Shown here: positions 1-7,208 of the stretch, piece by piece
How the letters are laid out: each line of letters starts with the position of its first letter
Numbering within the stretch: the stretch's first letter is position 1
Source: Curtobacterium flaccumfaciens
GTDB taxonomy: Bacteria; Actinomycetota; Actinomycetes; Actinomycetales; Microbacteriaceae
Length of the DNA stretch: 64,000 bases
Assembly (NCBI RefSeq): GCF_013359815.1
Contig: NZ_JABMCF010000029.1
Span: forward strand, 1 to 64,000
Direction of reading: 5' to 3'
Made by a program: the position numbers and the translations under genes
The notes under the pieces: generated by a model
Told to the model about the DNA's origin: nothing
Seen by the model: the letters and a program-made list of their open reading frames with translations, nothing else
The model's database searches: none

Positions 1-97
1 AGACGCCGCCGGCCTGCTGAACAAGACCTTCGGCACCGACGCCGTCAAGCGCGGCCTCCTCGTCGGCACCGCCACCATCACCGCACAGATCAAGTAA
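1..97 (+). CDS. C-terminal end of an unidentified, probably secreted protein (5' partial)
   Basis: An open frame enters from the left edge (first full codon at 2) and stops with TAA at 95-97, giving the last 31 residues. The tail includes LNKTFGTDAV and LLVGTATITA. Short G-T-A-T-hydrophobic endings like this occur in secreted actinobacterial surface domains (HtaA-type domains are one possibility), but 31 residues are too few for a family call. The gene runs rightward into the repeat-rich gap that separates it from the leftward cspA. Confidence 0.5.
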   Translation, partial: DAAGLLNKTFGTDAVKRGLLVGTATITAQIK

Positions 98-179
98 CAC
101 CCCGCACCACCACAATCGGCCCGGACCACGCAGCAGCGCGGCCCGGGCCGACTTGCGTCGCACGACGTGCGTCGAGCAG

Positions 180-300
180 AACCGGGCGTACCTGGCGGAA
201 CCGGGCGTACCTGGTCGAACCGGGCGTACCTGCTGGAACCGGGCGTACCTGGCGGAAACGGGCGTACCTGGTCGGTTCTTTCGACCAGGTACGCCCGTTC
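180..300. repeat. Five 19-bp tandem repeats plus an inverted copy forming a hairpin
   Basis: Five consecutive 19-nt units (180-198, 199-217, 218-236, 237-255, 256-274) share the core CCGGGCGTACCTGG; the last five bases of each unit vary. An inverted copy at 281-300 (TCGACCAGGTACGCCCGTTC) pairs with the fifth unit to give a stem of about 18 bp with a short TTCTT-containing loop. The final pair could act as a terminator for the gene at 1-97, but that does not explain the four extra units. Confidence 0.85.
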
Positions 301-343
301 TTGCGAACCACCGCGCGCGCGATGGGAAAGAACGTACGCACAC

Positions 344-391
344 GACGGACGGGAGGCCCAGCGCCAGCTGGCACCGGGCCTCCCGTCCGTC
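344..391. repeat. Dispersed palindrome, copy 1
   Basis: Left arm GACGGACGGGAGGCCC, right arm GGGCCTCCCGTCCGTC, centre GCGCCAGCTGGCAC with one mismatch to the usual GTGCCAGCTGGCAC. It lies in the convergent gap between the partial gene at 1-97 and cspA. Confidence 0.85.
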
Positions 392-528
392 ATGTGCGTA
401 CGCCGGGCCGGCAGCCGCCGTCGTCACGGGCTGGGCGACACCTCACGGGCTCACGTCCGCGTGGACTGTCGCTCAGCGCGAAACACAGCACAGCCGGCAG
501 CTATGAACCGGGCGCAGGCGGCACGACG

Positions 529-577
529 GCCGTGCCGGGAGGGACGGTGCCAGCTGGCACCGGGCCTCCCGTCCGTC
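529..577. repeat. Dispersed palindrome, copy 2 (left arm degraded)
   Basis: The centre GGTGCCAGCTGGCACC and right arm GGGCCTCCCGTCCGTC are intact. The left arm reads GCCGTGCCGGGAGGGAC and pairs only partly. It is the second copy in the same gap. Confidence 0.75.
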
Positions 578-668
578 TCGTGGTGCGCGGGGCCGGCGGC
601 TCCTGCCGAGACTCGGTTCCGCGGACACCCTGCGGATGCCGGGTCACGCAACGTGTCCGGCAGCACGA

Positions 669-749
669 GACTCGGTCCGCCGCGCCGCGGCCACGGCCGA
701 CTCGGTCCGCCGCGCCGCGGCCACGGCCGACTCGGTCGGCCGCGGCCGC
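669..749. repeat. 30-bp tandem repeat, 2.7 copies
   Basis: Two identical 30-nt units (669-698, 699-728) begin GACTCGGTCCGCCGCG, followed by a diverged partial unit (729-749) beginning GACTCGGTCGGCCGCG. It sits just beyond the cspA terminator. It shows no coding signature and no spacer structure. Confidence 0.8.
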
Positions 750-758
750 ACGCGCGCA

Positions 759-799
759 ACGAGCAACGCCCCGACCGGACCGGTCGGGGCGTTGCTCGT
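759..799 (-). terminator. Terminator hairpin of cspA
   Basis: A near-continuous inverted repeat (759-778 with 780-799) with arms ACGAGCAACGCCCCGACC and GGTCGGGGCGTTGCTCGT lies 11 nt past the cspA stop codon. The stem sequence belongs to a different family from the dispersed palindrome. Confidence 0.8.
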
Positions 800-810
800 G
801 GTGGTGCCGA

Positions 811-1020
811 TCAGCGGATGATCGAGATGTTGTCCGCCTGCGGGCCCTTCTTGCCGGGCCCGATCTCGTACTGCACGTGGTCGTCCTGGGCGAGCGGCCG
901 GGAGCCGGTCGCCGCGACGATGCTGGAGAAGTGCGCGAACAGGTCTTGGGACCCGTCGTCGGGGTGGATGAAGCCGAACCCCTTGCTGTGGTCGAACCAC
1001 TTGACGGTGCCCGTCGGCAT
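811..1020 (-). CDS. Cold shock protein, CspA family
   Basis: A 69-aa single-domain OB-fold protein that binds single-stranded RNA/DNA and acts as an RNA chaperone. It starts MPTGTVKWFDHSKGFGFI; the RNP1 motif KGFGFI is at residues 13-18 and the RNP2-like motif DLFAHF at 26-31. The length is normal for the family. An upstream in-frame extension is possible but would lie inside the tail of the desaturase gene in a non-conserved composition, so the start at 1020 is preferred. It follows the desaturase by only 16 nt on the same strand and probably shares its transcript. A strong hairpin follows the stop. Confidence 0.95.
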   Translation of the reverse strand: MPTGTVKWFDHSKGFGFIHPDDGSQDLFAHFSSIVAATGSRPLAQDDHVQYEIGPGKKGPQADNISIIR

Positions 1021-1036
1021 GGCGGTCAGCACGGCG

Positions 1037-2146
1037 TCAGTGGATGCGCAGCTGCGCGACCATGGGGCACGCGAAGGGATCGCGGGCGGCGAGGCCGACG
1101 CGGTTGAGGTACCGGACGACGATGCCGTAGGAACGCAGCAACGTGGTCTCGGTGTACGGCACGTCGAGGGTGTCGCAGTGTTCACGGACGAGCAGGCGGG
1201 CCTGCTTCAGCGCCGGACGCGGCATCGACGGGAACAGGTGGTGCTCGACCTGGTAGTTCAGGCCACCCATCAGGAACGACACCCACCAGCCGCCACGGAT
1301 GTTGCGTGAGGTGCGCACCTGGCGGGAGAAGAAGTCGACCTTCGCGTCGTGCGCGATCGTCGGCATGCCCTTGTGGTTCGGGGCGAACGAGGCACCCATC
1401 ATCACGCCGAACACGGCCAGCTGCACCCCGAGGAACGCACACGCCATCCCGAACGGCAGGAACCAGAACACCACCGTCAGGTAGATCGCGAACCGCGCCA
1501 CGAGTAGTGCGCCCTCGATGAGGCGGTGCTTCTTGTCGGCCTTGGTGCCGTTGCCGGTGACGATCGACATCACGGCGTAGCGGTGCAGGTTCAGGCCCTC
1601 GAGCGTGAGGAGGGGGAAGAAGAGCCACCCCTGGAAGCGCATGAAGGTCTTCATCGCGCCACCCTTGACGGCGGCGGCGTCCTCCGGCAGGAACCGGATG
1701 CCGTCGGGGGCGATGTCCGGGTCCTTGCCGACGGTGTTCGGGTTGCCGTGGTGGCGCGTGTGCTTGTTCATCCACCACGAGTAGCTGAGGCCCACGAGGA
1801 ACGTGCCGAGCCAGCGGCCAGCGCGGTCGTTCCACTTCTGGGACTCGAACACCTGACGGTGCGCGGCCTCGTGCGACAGGAACGCGAACTGTGTGAACAG
1901 CACGCCGAGCGCACCGGCCACGATCAGCTGGAACCATGAGTCGCCGAGGAACGCGAACGCGACCCAGGCGAGGGCGAGGCTGCCGACGAGTGCGCCGAAC
2001 AGTGCCCAGTAGAAACCGGTACGACGGCGCAGGAGGCCGTTCTCCTTCACCTGCGCCAGGAGCGCGGAGTAGGTCGAGGTGCCCTTGCGGGCCCCCGTAG
2101 CGGGACGAGTGCGGGTGTAACCCGGAGCGAGCGGAGTGGTGGTCAT
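1037..2146 (-). CDS. Membrane fatty acid desaturase
   Basis: A 369-aa integral membrane di-iron desaturase that introduces a double bond into acyl chains and so adjusts membrane fluidity. All three histidine boxes are visible: HEAAH (92-96), HTRHH (129-133) and QVEHH (299-303). The QVEHH third box is typical of front-end and linoleoyl-CoA-type desaturases. Hydrophobic pairs lie around 45-90 and 170-250. A weak ribosome site (GGAAGG) precedes the ATG. The next gene, 16 nt downstream, is a cold shock protein, which supports a cold-response role. The regiospecificity cannot be read from the sequence. Confidence 0.93.
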   Translation of the reverse strand: MTTTPLAPGYTRTRPATGARKGTSTYSALLAQVKENGLLRRRTGFYWALFGALVGSLALAWVAFAFLGDSWFQLIVAGALGVLFTQFAFLSHEAAHRQVFESQKWNDRAGRWLGTFLVGLSYSWWMNKHTRHHGNPNTVGKDPDIAPDGIRFLPEDAAAVKGGAMKTFMRFQGWLFFPLLTLEGLNLHRYAVMSIVTGNGTKADKKHRLIEGALLVARFAIYLTVVFWFLPFGMACAFLGVQLAVFGVMMGASFAPNHKGMPTIAHDAKVDFFSRQVRTSRNIRGGWWVSFLMGGLNYQVEHHLFPSMPRPALKQARLLVREHCDTLDVPYTETTLLRSYGIVVRYLNRVGLAARDPFACPMVAQLRIH

Positions 2147-2280
2147 GTGGACCGCCTTCCGGTACGGATCGGTCCTTCAACCGGTTCGAGGGAGTTCACG
2201 CGATTGCGCTTGCGGCGACCCTAGGGGCCGAACTTGCGTGTTCACCGTGGTGTCCAGAACACGTTGCGCAGTGCACGAAC

Positions 2281-3324
2281 TCAGCCCGCGTGGCGCTCCG
2301 GACCGTCCGCGCACCGGCCGGACGATGCGCGCAACGTCTGCCCCGGGTACTCCCCGAACCGACGGAAGTACGTGCCCGAGAACCGCCCCAGGTGCCGGAA
2401 GCCCCAGGCCATCGCGGCCTCGCTCACACTCGTCTCGTGCCGGCTGCTGGACTCGAGTGCCGCGCGCACCCGGTCGAGCCGCATCTGCAGCAGGAACGTC
2501 ATCGGCGAGACACCGTGTTCCCGCATGAAGGCCGTCTGCAGGGTCCGCGGACTCACGCCCACGGCGTCGCAGATGTCGGCGAGGCACAGCATCCGCTCGC
2601 AGTGTCCGTCGAGGTAGGCCTCGGCGAGCTCGACCGTCGACGGCGTCACCGCACGGCGGAGGACCGCGGATGTCCGCTCGCCGAAGGCTCCGACCACGGC
2701 TTCGACCAGCGCGACCTGGGCGGCGCTCCGAGTGCCCGAGGTGAAGCCGTCGCGCGTCGCCGTGACCGCCACCTGTTCGACGCACCGGCGCAGGTGTTCG
2801 AGGGCCGCGACGGCGGGCTCGGCACCCCGGGTCGGCAGCCCCGGCGCTGCTGCTCCCAGCGACGAGCACACCTGGTCGACGAGCGACCGGTCGATGCTCA
2901 CGAGCTGCAGCGTGCCCTTCGGGGCGTGCACGGAGAACTCCCCGGACGTCGGCATCAGGACGGGCGTGCCGGGTCGGGTCTCGAGGACGACGCCGTCCTC
3001 GACGGCGATGCGGACACCGCCGGTGCTCGACCACCCGACGACGATGCGGTCGAGGGGCTCGAAGACCCCGGAGAAGCCGGCGGTCGCCGACGCTGTGACG
3101 AGGCTCACGCAACCGTCGCGGCGGGTCCGGTAGCGGAACCGGAACGGCAGCCGGAAGGCGTCGTCCTCGACGTCGAAGCGCACGTCACGGCCGTGCCCGG
3201 CCTGGGCGAGCACGCGTGCGGCGAAGGTGCGGTCGGTGCCGGATCGTTCGGTGCGGCGACGCTGGGCGTCGATCCGCGCGGTGACGGTCCGGGCGGCATC
3301 GGTCCCGTGCACCGCGGTCAGCAC
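2281..3324 (-). CDS. AraC-family transcriptional regulator
   Basis: A 347-aa protein. Residues about 40-190 resemble the AraC-like ligand-binding domain (PF14525 type). The C-terminal 100 residues carry the double helix-turn-helix, with MLCLADICDAVGVSPRTLQ and the family-typical WGFRHLGRFSGTYFRRFGE. The frame is open further upstream, but those residues are Arg/Pro-rich and antisense-like. I choose the GTG at 3324 because it overlaps the stop of the upstream 110-aa gene (GTGCTGA), suggesting translational coupling. The target is unknown; the desaturase lies next door on the same strand. Confidence 0.85.
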   Translation of the reverse strand: MLTAVHGTDAARTVTARIDAQRRRTERSGTDRTFAARVLAQAGHGRDVRFDVEDDAFRLPFRFRYRTRRDGCVSLVTASATAGFSGVFEPLDRIVVGWSSTGGVRIAVEDGVVLETRPGTPVLMPTSGEFSVHAPKGTLQLVSIDRSLVDQVCSSLGAAAPGLPTRGAEPAVAALEHLRRCVEQVAVTATRDGFTSGTRSAAQVALVEAVVGAFGERTSAVLRRAVTPSTVELAEAYLDGHCERMLCLADICDAVGVSPRTLQTAFMREHGVSPMTFLLQMRLDRVRAALESSSRHETSVSEAAMAWGFRHLGRFSGTYFRRFGEYPGQTLRASSGRCADGPERHAG

Positions 3325-3650
3325 GGCGCCTCGTCGAGGTGCTGTCCGCAGCGGTGTTCGAACCAGGCGCGGGCGTCCTGCAGGCTCGCTCGCCGGTCGT
3401 GCTCGTGCAGCGTCGCCATGAGCGTGCAGTCGAAACCGTCCACCGTGCGCTCGATGAAGCCGAGGAGCATGTCGGGGTCCCCCCATGCAGCAGCGGCGTC
3501 GACGACCCGCCAGCACCCGGCATCGACCGGCTGCACCCGGATGTCCGTCGGGTCCGTCGCGGCGAGCGCCCGGATCCGGTCGGTGTGGACGACCTGCTGC
3601 CAGACGGCGGCCTCGGTCGTCACGGTCGTGGATCCCTGGCGGTGTCCCAT
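3318..3650 (-). CDS. Conserved-looking 110-aa protein coupled to the AraC regulator
   Basis: The frame starts at an ATG (3648-3650) preceded by GGGAGG at 4 nt and gives 110 aa. It has well-mixed residues (WRVVDAAAAWGDPDMLLGF and FDCTLMATLHEH) and no Arg/Pro bias, so it looks real. I recognise no family. It has no signal peptide or membrane segment. Its stop overlaps the start of the AraC gene, so the two are probably translated together; a co-regulator or ligand-handling role is only a guess. Confidence 0.6.
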   Translation of the reverse strand: MGHRQGSTTVTTEAAVWQQVVHTDRIRALAATDPTDIRVQPVDAGCWRVVDAAAAWGDPDMLLGFIERTVDGFDCTLMATLHEHDRRASLQDARAWFEHRCGQHLDEAPC

Positions 3651-3820
3651 CTCGCCTCCCTGCCGGTTCGATGTGGCGCACTGCTCCACCGCAGTGCGCG
3701 AGACACTTTCAGTATCGGCAGGACGATTCCGGTCATGTCAGGGGTTGACTTCGTACCGCGCAAGGTGGATCATTCGTGGCCTCGATCGGAGCCCTGGGAG
3801 CGCGCCATCGCCGGGTCCCG

Positions 3821-3832
3821 TACGGTCGGCGC
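3821..3832 (+). promoter_or_regulatory. Leaderless-type -10 box for the AraC-like gene
   Basis: TACGGT (3821-3826) is followed by exactly 6 nt and then ATG at 3833. This spacing puts the transcript start at the start codon. The same arrangement recurs across the window. Confidence 0.55.
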
Positions 3833-4621
3833 ATGAGCGACGGGAGCAGCGCGACCCAGGACGGCCCGCCCCGACTCTCGCGTGCAGTCCGGGATGCGAT
3901 GCGGTTCGTCCACGAGCAGGCTGCGACCCACGTCACCGTCGCCGATGTCGCCGCGGCCGTGCAGCTGTCGCCGCGGAGCCTGCAGAAGCGGTTCCAGGCC
4001 GAGATCGGGCAGTCCCCGGGAGCCTTCCTGCGCGCCGTGCGCCTGGAGGGGGTCCGTCGCGACCTGCAGGCAGCGTCCGGCGCGACGGACCGGCGGACCA
4101 TCGCCGAGATCGCCGAGCGGTGGCAGTTCAGCAACGCGGGCCGGATGGCTGCGGCGTTCCGTGCGGCGTACGGCATCGCGCCGTCGTCGGCACTGCGGTC
4201 CTTCGTGCCCGAGGACGACGAGGACGGCGCTCCGAGCCTGTCTGACCGGAACCAGCGGCGCTTCCGGCTGGTGCTGGACTGCGAGGTGGACGTCGACGAC
4301 GCGAAGGCGGTGCTCGCCGGTGCGCTGCAGCGAGCGGGGGCCGGTCCCTGGCGGGACTACCGGCCGGACGGCGGCAGCGAGGACCTGATGGCGTTCCTGC
4401 TCGGCAACGCGGTGCGGACGGCGGTGCGGGAGACCCCGGGCGTGAACCTCGTCGCCCTCGACGCGATGCTCCGGGTGCAGGACGAGCAGGGGTCCTACCC
4501 TCCTGCAGAGCTCCCGGCCTGGCGCGCCGGCCCACCGCCGAACACGCCTGCGCCGTCCGGATCGTCCGACACCGCCCAGCGCGTAGGATCGAGAGACGGC
4601 AGGGAAGGCGCCCATGGATGA
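3833..4621 (+). CDS. AraC-type regulator with N-terminal DNA-binding domain
   Basis: A 262-aa protein. The AraC double helix-turn-helix is at the N-terminus (about residues 15-120; VADVAAAVQLSPRSLQKRF, then RRTIAEIAERWQFSNAGRMA), the reverse of the usual order. A charged linker follows, then a roughly 100-aa domain I do not recognise. An ATG 19 codons upstream is in frame, but the leaderless -10 box points to 3833. The last 8 nt overlap the start of the first GAF-ANTAR gene, so this gene heads a three-gene unit, probably as its regulator. Confidence 0.85.
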   Translation: MSDGSSATQDGPPRLSRAVRDAMRFVHEQAATHVTVADVAAAVQLSPRSLQKRFQAEIGQSPGAFLRAVRLEGVRRDLQAASGATDRRTIAEIAERWQFSNAGRMAAAFRAAYGIAPSSALRSFVPEDDEDGAPSLSDRNQRRFRLVLDCEVDVDDAKAVLAGALQRAGAGPWRDYRPDGGSEDLMAFLLGNAVRTAVRETPGVNLVALDAMLRVQDEQGSYPPAELPAWRAGPPPNTPAPSGSSDTAQRVGSRDGREGAHG

Positions 4622-5327
4622 CGCATTCGAGCGTGCACTCCGTGCGCTCCGGTCGGCGGAGATCGCCGACGACGAACTCAGTCGGCCGTTCGCGCTCGCG
4701 CTGCCGATGGGTGGTGTCTCGATCTCGACCTTCGGTGACCTGTGCCCGAGCGAGACCGTGTCCGCGACCGACGAGGTCGCCACCCGGATCGACGAGATCC
4801 AGCTCGACCTGTCCGAGGGACCGTGCTGGACCGCGCTCGCGACCGATGCTCCAGTGCTGGAGACGGATCTCGTGCAGCGTCCGAACGCCGCGTGGCCCGC
4901 CTTCAACGATGCCGTCCGGAGCGAACCCGTCGGCGCGGTCTTCGCGTTCCCGGTCGCCTTCGGGCCGTTCCCGCTCGGCGCGATTGACGTGTACGTGCCG
5001 GAGCCCGCGACGATCGAGGACGACACCGTGCGGCAGGCCATGACCCTCGCTTCGGCCGTCAGCCGCCGGGTCCTGCGCCGAGCCCTCCGCTCCATCGCGG
5101 ACGAGGACGACGCCCTGCTCGATCGGAGCCCGTCGTCGCGGCGCGTGGTGCACCAGGCCACCGGGGTCGTGCTCGCGCAGCTCGACATCAGCCCCGAGGA
5201 CGCCTACCTGCTGCTGCAGGGCCACGCCTTCGCCCGCCGGACGACGATGCGGCGGGTGGCGGAGGAGATCCTCGACGGCACGGTCCGGTTCGAGAAGCGA
5301 GGCGACCTGATCGAGGAGGTCCAGTGA
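4614..5327 (+). CDS. GAF-ANTAR RNA-binding antiterminator-type protein (first of a pair)
   Basis: A 237-aa cytoplasmic protein. The GAF-like sensor spans about 30-150 (DLSEGPCWTAL, then VFAFPVAFGPFPLGAIDVY). The ANTAR domain is at about 170-230 (SRRVVHQATGVVLAQLDIS, DAYLLLQGHA). ANTAR domains bind paired hairpins in nascent RNA to prevent termination; the GAF signal is unknown. It overlaps the AraC-like gene by 8 nt and the next GAF-ANTAR gene by 4 nt (GTGA). A TAGGAT box at 4584-4589 could also give it its own promoter. Confidence 0.9.
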   Translation: MDDAFERALRALRSAEIADDELSRPFALALPMGGVSISTFGDLCPSETVSATDEVATRIDEIQLDLSEGPCWTALATDAPVLETDLVQRPNAAWPAFNDAVRSEPVGAVFAFPVAFGPFPLGAIDVYVPEPATIEDDTVRQAMTLASAVSRRVLRRALRSIADEDDALLDRSPSSRRVVHQATGVVLAQLDISPEDAYLLLQGHAFARRTTMRRVAEEILDGTVRFEKRGDLIEEVQ

Positions 5328-6037
5328 CGACGGCAGGCCGAGAAGCCCGGATCCTCGAGACGTTCACGTCGCTCGCCGACACCCTGGTGGACGCCTACGA
5401 CGTCGTGGAACTGCTGCAGACCCTGGTCGAGACGTGCGCCGACGTGCTCGGCATCGACGCCGCGGGCATCCTGCTGGCGAACGACGACCAGGAGCTCGAG
5501 GTCGTCGCCTCGACATCGGAGGCGACCCGTCTCGTCGAGGTGCTGCAGCTCGACGCCGAGGCCGGCCCCTGCATGACCTCGTTCGCGACCGGACGGGTCG
5601 TGACGTGCCCGGACATCGAGGTCGCCCCGGCGGAGTGGGCGATGTTCCGCACGGGTGCGCTCGCGCTCGGGTTCCGGTCCGTGCACGCCGTCCCGCTCCG
5701 GCTGGGGAGCAACGTCATCGGCACGCTCAACCTGTTCGGTGCCGGCGTCGGTGCCCTCGCGGAGTCGGACCTGCGCGTCGCCCGGGCCCTGGCGGACGTT
5801 GCGACGATCGGCATCCTGCACGAACGCTCCCTGCGCGAGCACGAGGTCGTCCGCGCGCAGCTGCAGCGGACCATCGGGTCGCGCGAGGTCATCGAGCAGG
5901 CCAAGGGCGTCGTGTCGTACCTGCGCGGCGTCTCGATCGAGGACGCCTTCGCGGTGATCCGTGGGTACGCGCTCGAGCACCACGAGCCGCTCTCCGAGGT
6001 CGCCCGCGCGATCGTGCAGCGCCGACTCGTCCCCTGA
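5324..6037 (+). CDS. GAF-ANTAR RNA-binding antiterminator-type protein (second of a pair)
   Basis: A 237-aa protein with a GAF domain (about 20-160; AGPCMTSFATGRVVTCPDIE, GTLNLFG) and a C-terminal ANTAR domain (SREVIEQAKGVVSYLRGVS, DAFAVIRGYALEHHEPL). It starts at a GTG overlapping the previous stop. It is closer to the canonical GAF-ANTAR pattern than its upstream neighbour, so the pair looks like diverged sensors rather than a fresh duplication. Confidence 0.92.
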   Translation: MTTAGREARILETFTSLADTLVDAYDVVELLQTLVETCADVLGIDAAGILLANDDQELEVVASTSEATRLVEVLQLDAEAGPCMTSFATGRVVTCPDIEVAPAEWAMFRTGALALGFRSVHAVPLRLGSNVIGTLNLFGAGVGALAESDLRVARALADVATIGILHERSLREHEVVRAQLQRTIGSREVIEQAKGVVSYLRGVSIEDAFAVIRGYALEHHEPLSEVARAIVQRRLVP

Positions 6038-6079
6038 CGAGCCCGGCCGGTCCGCCGGGTCCGGTGCCCCTCCGCCCGC

Positions 6080-6091
6080 TACGGTGAGCGG
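6080..6091 (+). promoter_or_regulatory. Leaderless-type -10 box for the LacI regulator
   Basis: TACGGT (6080-6085), 6 nt, then ATG at 6092. There is no Shine-Dalgarno sequence before this start. Confidence 0.55.
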
Positions 6092-7138
6092 ATGGGCAAG
6101 GTCACGCTGCAGGACGTCGCCGCGCACGCAGGCGTCTCGATGAAGACCGTGTCCAACGTCGTCCGTGGCTACCAGCACGTCAGCGACCCGATGCGCAGCC
6201 GGGTGCAGGCCGCTATCGACGAGCTCGGGTACCGCCCGAACGTCTCGGGCCGGTCCCTGGCGACCGGACGCTCGAACATGCTCGCCTTCGCGTTCCCCGA
6301 CCTGCGGCGTCCGTACTTCGCCGAACTGGCCCACGTGTTCTCCCGGGTGTGCGCCGACCGCGGCTACCAGCTCCTGCTCGAGGAGACCGGCGGCGACCCC
6401 GACGGTGAACGCTCAGCGGTACGGGGACGCGAGGCCGGTGTGGTCGACGGGGTCGTGATCCACCCGCAGGTGCTCACGCCCGAGGCGATCGACCGGATCC
6501 GCGGGGACACCGCCGTGGTGTTCCTCGGCGAGGACGTCCGGCCCCCGCACGCCGACCAGGTCGTCATCGACAACGCCGGGGCTGCCACCGAGGCCGTCGC
6601 GCACCTCGTGGCGCTCGGCTGCCGCCGCATCGGGTTCTTCGGGCACGAGACCGGCCCGTCGTCGCGCACGTCCGGACTGCGTCTGGACGGCTACCGCGCC
6701 GGACTCGTCGCCGCGGGCCTGTCGCTCGACGACGCGCTGCTGGTCCCCCGCGAGGTCGGTGACGCCGCCGGCGCCGAGGTCGCCTTCGGCGCCGCGCTCG
6801 ACGCCGGACTCCGCGTGGACGGTCTGCTCTGCCGCGACGACCTGGCCGCACTCGGGGCGCTCCGGGCGATGCGCCTGCGCGGCCTGGACGCCCCCGGCGA
6901 CGTCGCCGTCGTCGGGTGGGACGCGGTCGGCCTCGGGTCGAGCCTGGTGCCGAGCCTGACCTCCGTCGCGCCCGACACGGTCGCCCTCGCCGACACCGCG
7001 CTCGACCTGCTGGTCGAGCGGATGGACGGCTCCGACGTGCCCGGCCGACTGGTCACGGTCGGCCACCGCCTGCTCGTCGGCGAGAGCGCGCCGTACGCGG
7101 ACGGCACGTCCGACCGGGCGGCGCACCAGGGCGCGTGA
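6092..7138 (+). CDS. LacI-family transcriptional repressor
   Basis: A 348-aa protein. The N-terminal LacI helix-turn-helix is clear (VTLQDVAAHAGVSMKTVSNV) with the hinge helix around 50-60 (NVSGRSLATGRS). The periplasmic-binding-protein-like sensor domain follows (about 62-340). It is convergent with the GH31/ABC operon and is the natural candidate to control it, since a LacI-type palindrome lies upstream of that operon (12986-13001). That link is inferred from proximity; no other LacI gene is in the window. Confidence 0.93.
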   Translation: MGKVTLQDVAAHAGVSMKTVSNVVRGYQHVSDPMRSRVQAAIDELGYRPNVSGRSLATGRSNMLAFAFPDLRRPYFAELAHVFSRVCADRGYQLLLEETGGDPDGERSAVRGREAGVVDGVVIHPQVLTPEAIDRIRGDTAVVFLGEDVRPPHADQVVIDNAGAATEAVAHLVALGCRRIGFFGHETGPSSRTSGLRLDGYRAGLVAAGLSLDDALLVPREVGDAAGAEVAFGAALDAGLRVDGLLCRDDLAALGALRAMRLRGLDAPGDVAVVGWDAVGLGSSLVPSLTSVAPDTVALADTALDLLVERMDGSDVPGRLVTVGHRLLVGESAPYADGTSDRAAHQGA

Positions 7139-7140
7139 AC

Positions 7141-7190
7141 GGCGGACGGGAGGCCCGTGGCGGCGCCGCCACGGGCCTCCCGTCCGCCTG
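7141..7190. terminator. Dispersed palindrome with altered centre, acting as convergent terminator
   Basis: A perfect palindrome with arms GGCGGACGGGAGGCCC and GGGCCTCCCGTCCGCC. The centre is GTGGCGGCGCCGCCAC instead of the family's GTGCCAGCTGGCAC. It sits 3 nt past the LacI stop and 19 nt past the GH31 stop, ideally placed as a bidirectional terminator. Confidence 0.8.
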
Positions 7191-7208
7191 TCGCCCCGTC
7201 GCGTGCCG

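Larger units (their letters stand above)
98..758. other. 660-nt repeat-rich intergenic region without a credible gene
   Basis: This convergent gap between the first partial gene and cspA holds a 19-bp tandem array with an inverted last copy (180-300), two copies of the dispersed palindrome (344-391 and 529-577) and a 30-bp tandem array (669-749). The open frames crossing it on both strands consist of translated repeats, mainly Arg/Pro/Gly, and have no usable start signals, so I call none of them genes. Confidence 0.75.

Noticed and set aside
90..506. Short frames on both strands over the 19-bp array
   Set aside because: They translate the repeat itself and lack start signals.
180..749. Possible CRISPR array
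   Set aside because: Units are directly abutting with no unique spacers, too short and irregular, and no cas genes are present.
3325..3681. 119-codon N-terminal extension of the first AraC regulator
   Set aside because: Arg/Pro-rich shadow of the 110-aa gene; the overlapping GTG start is better placed.
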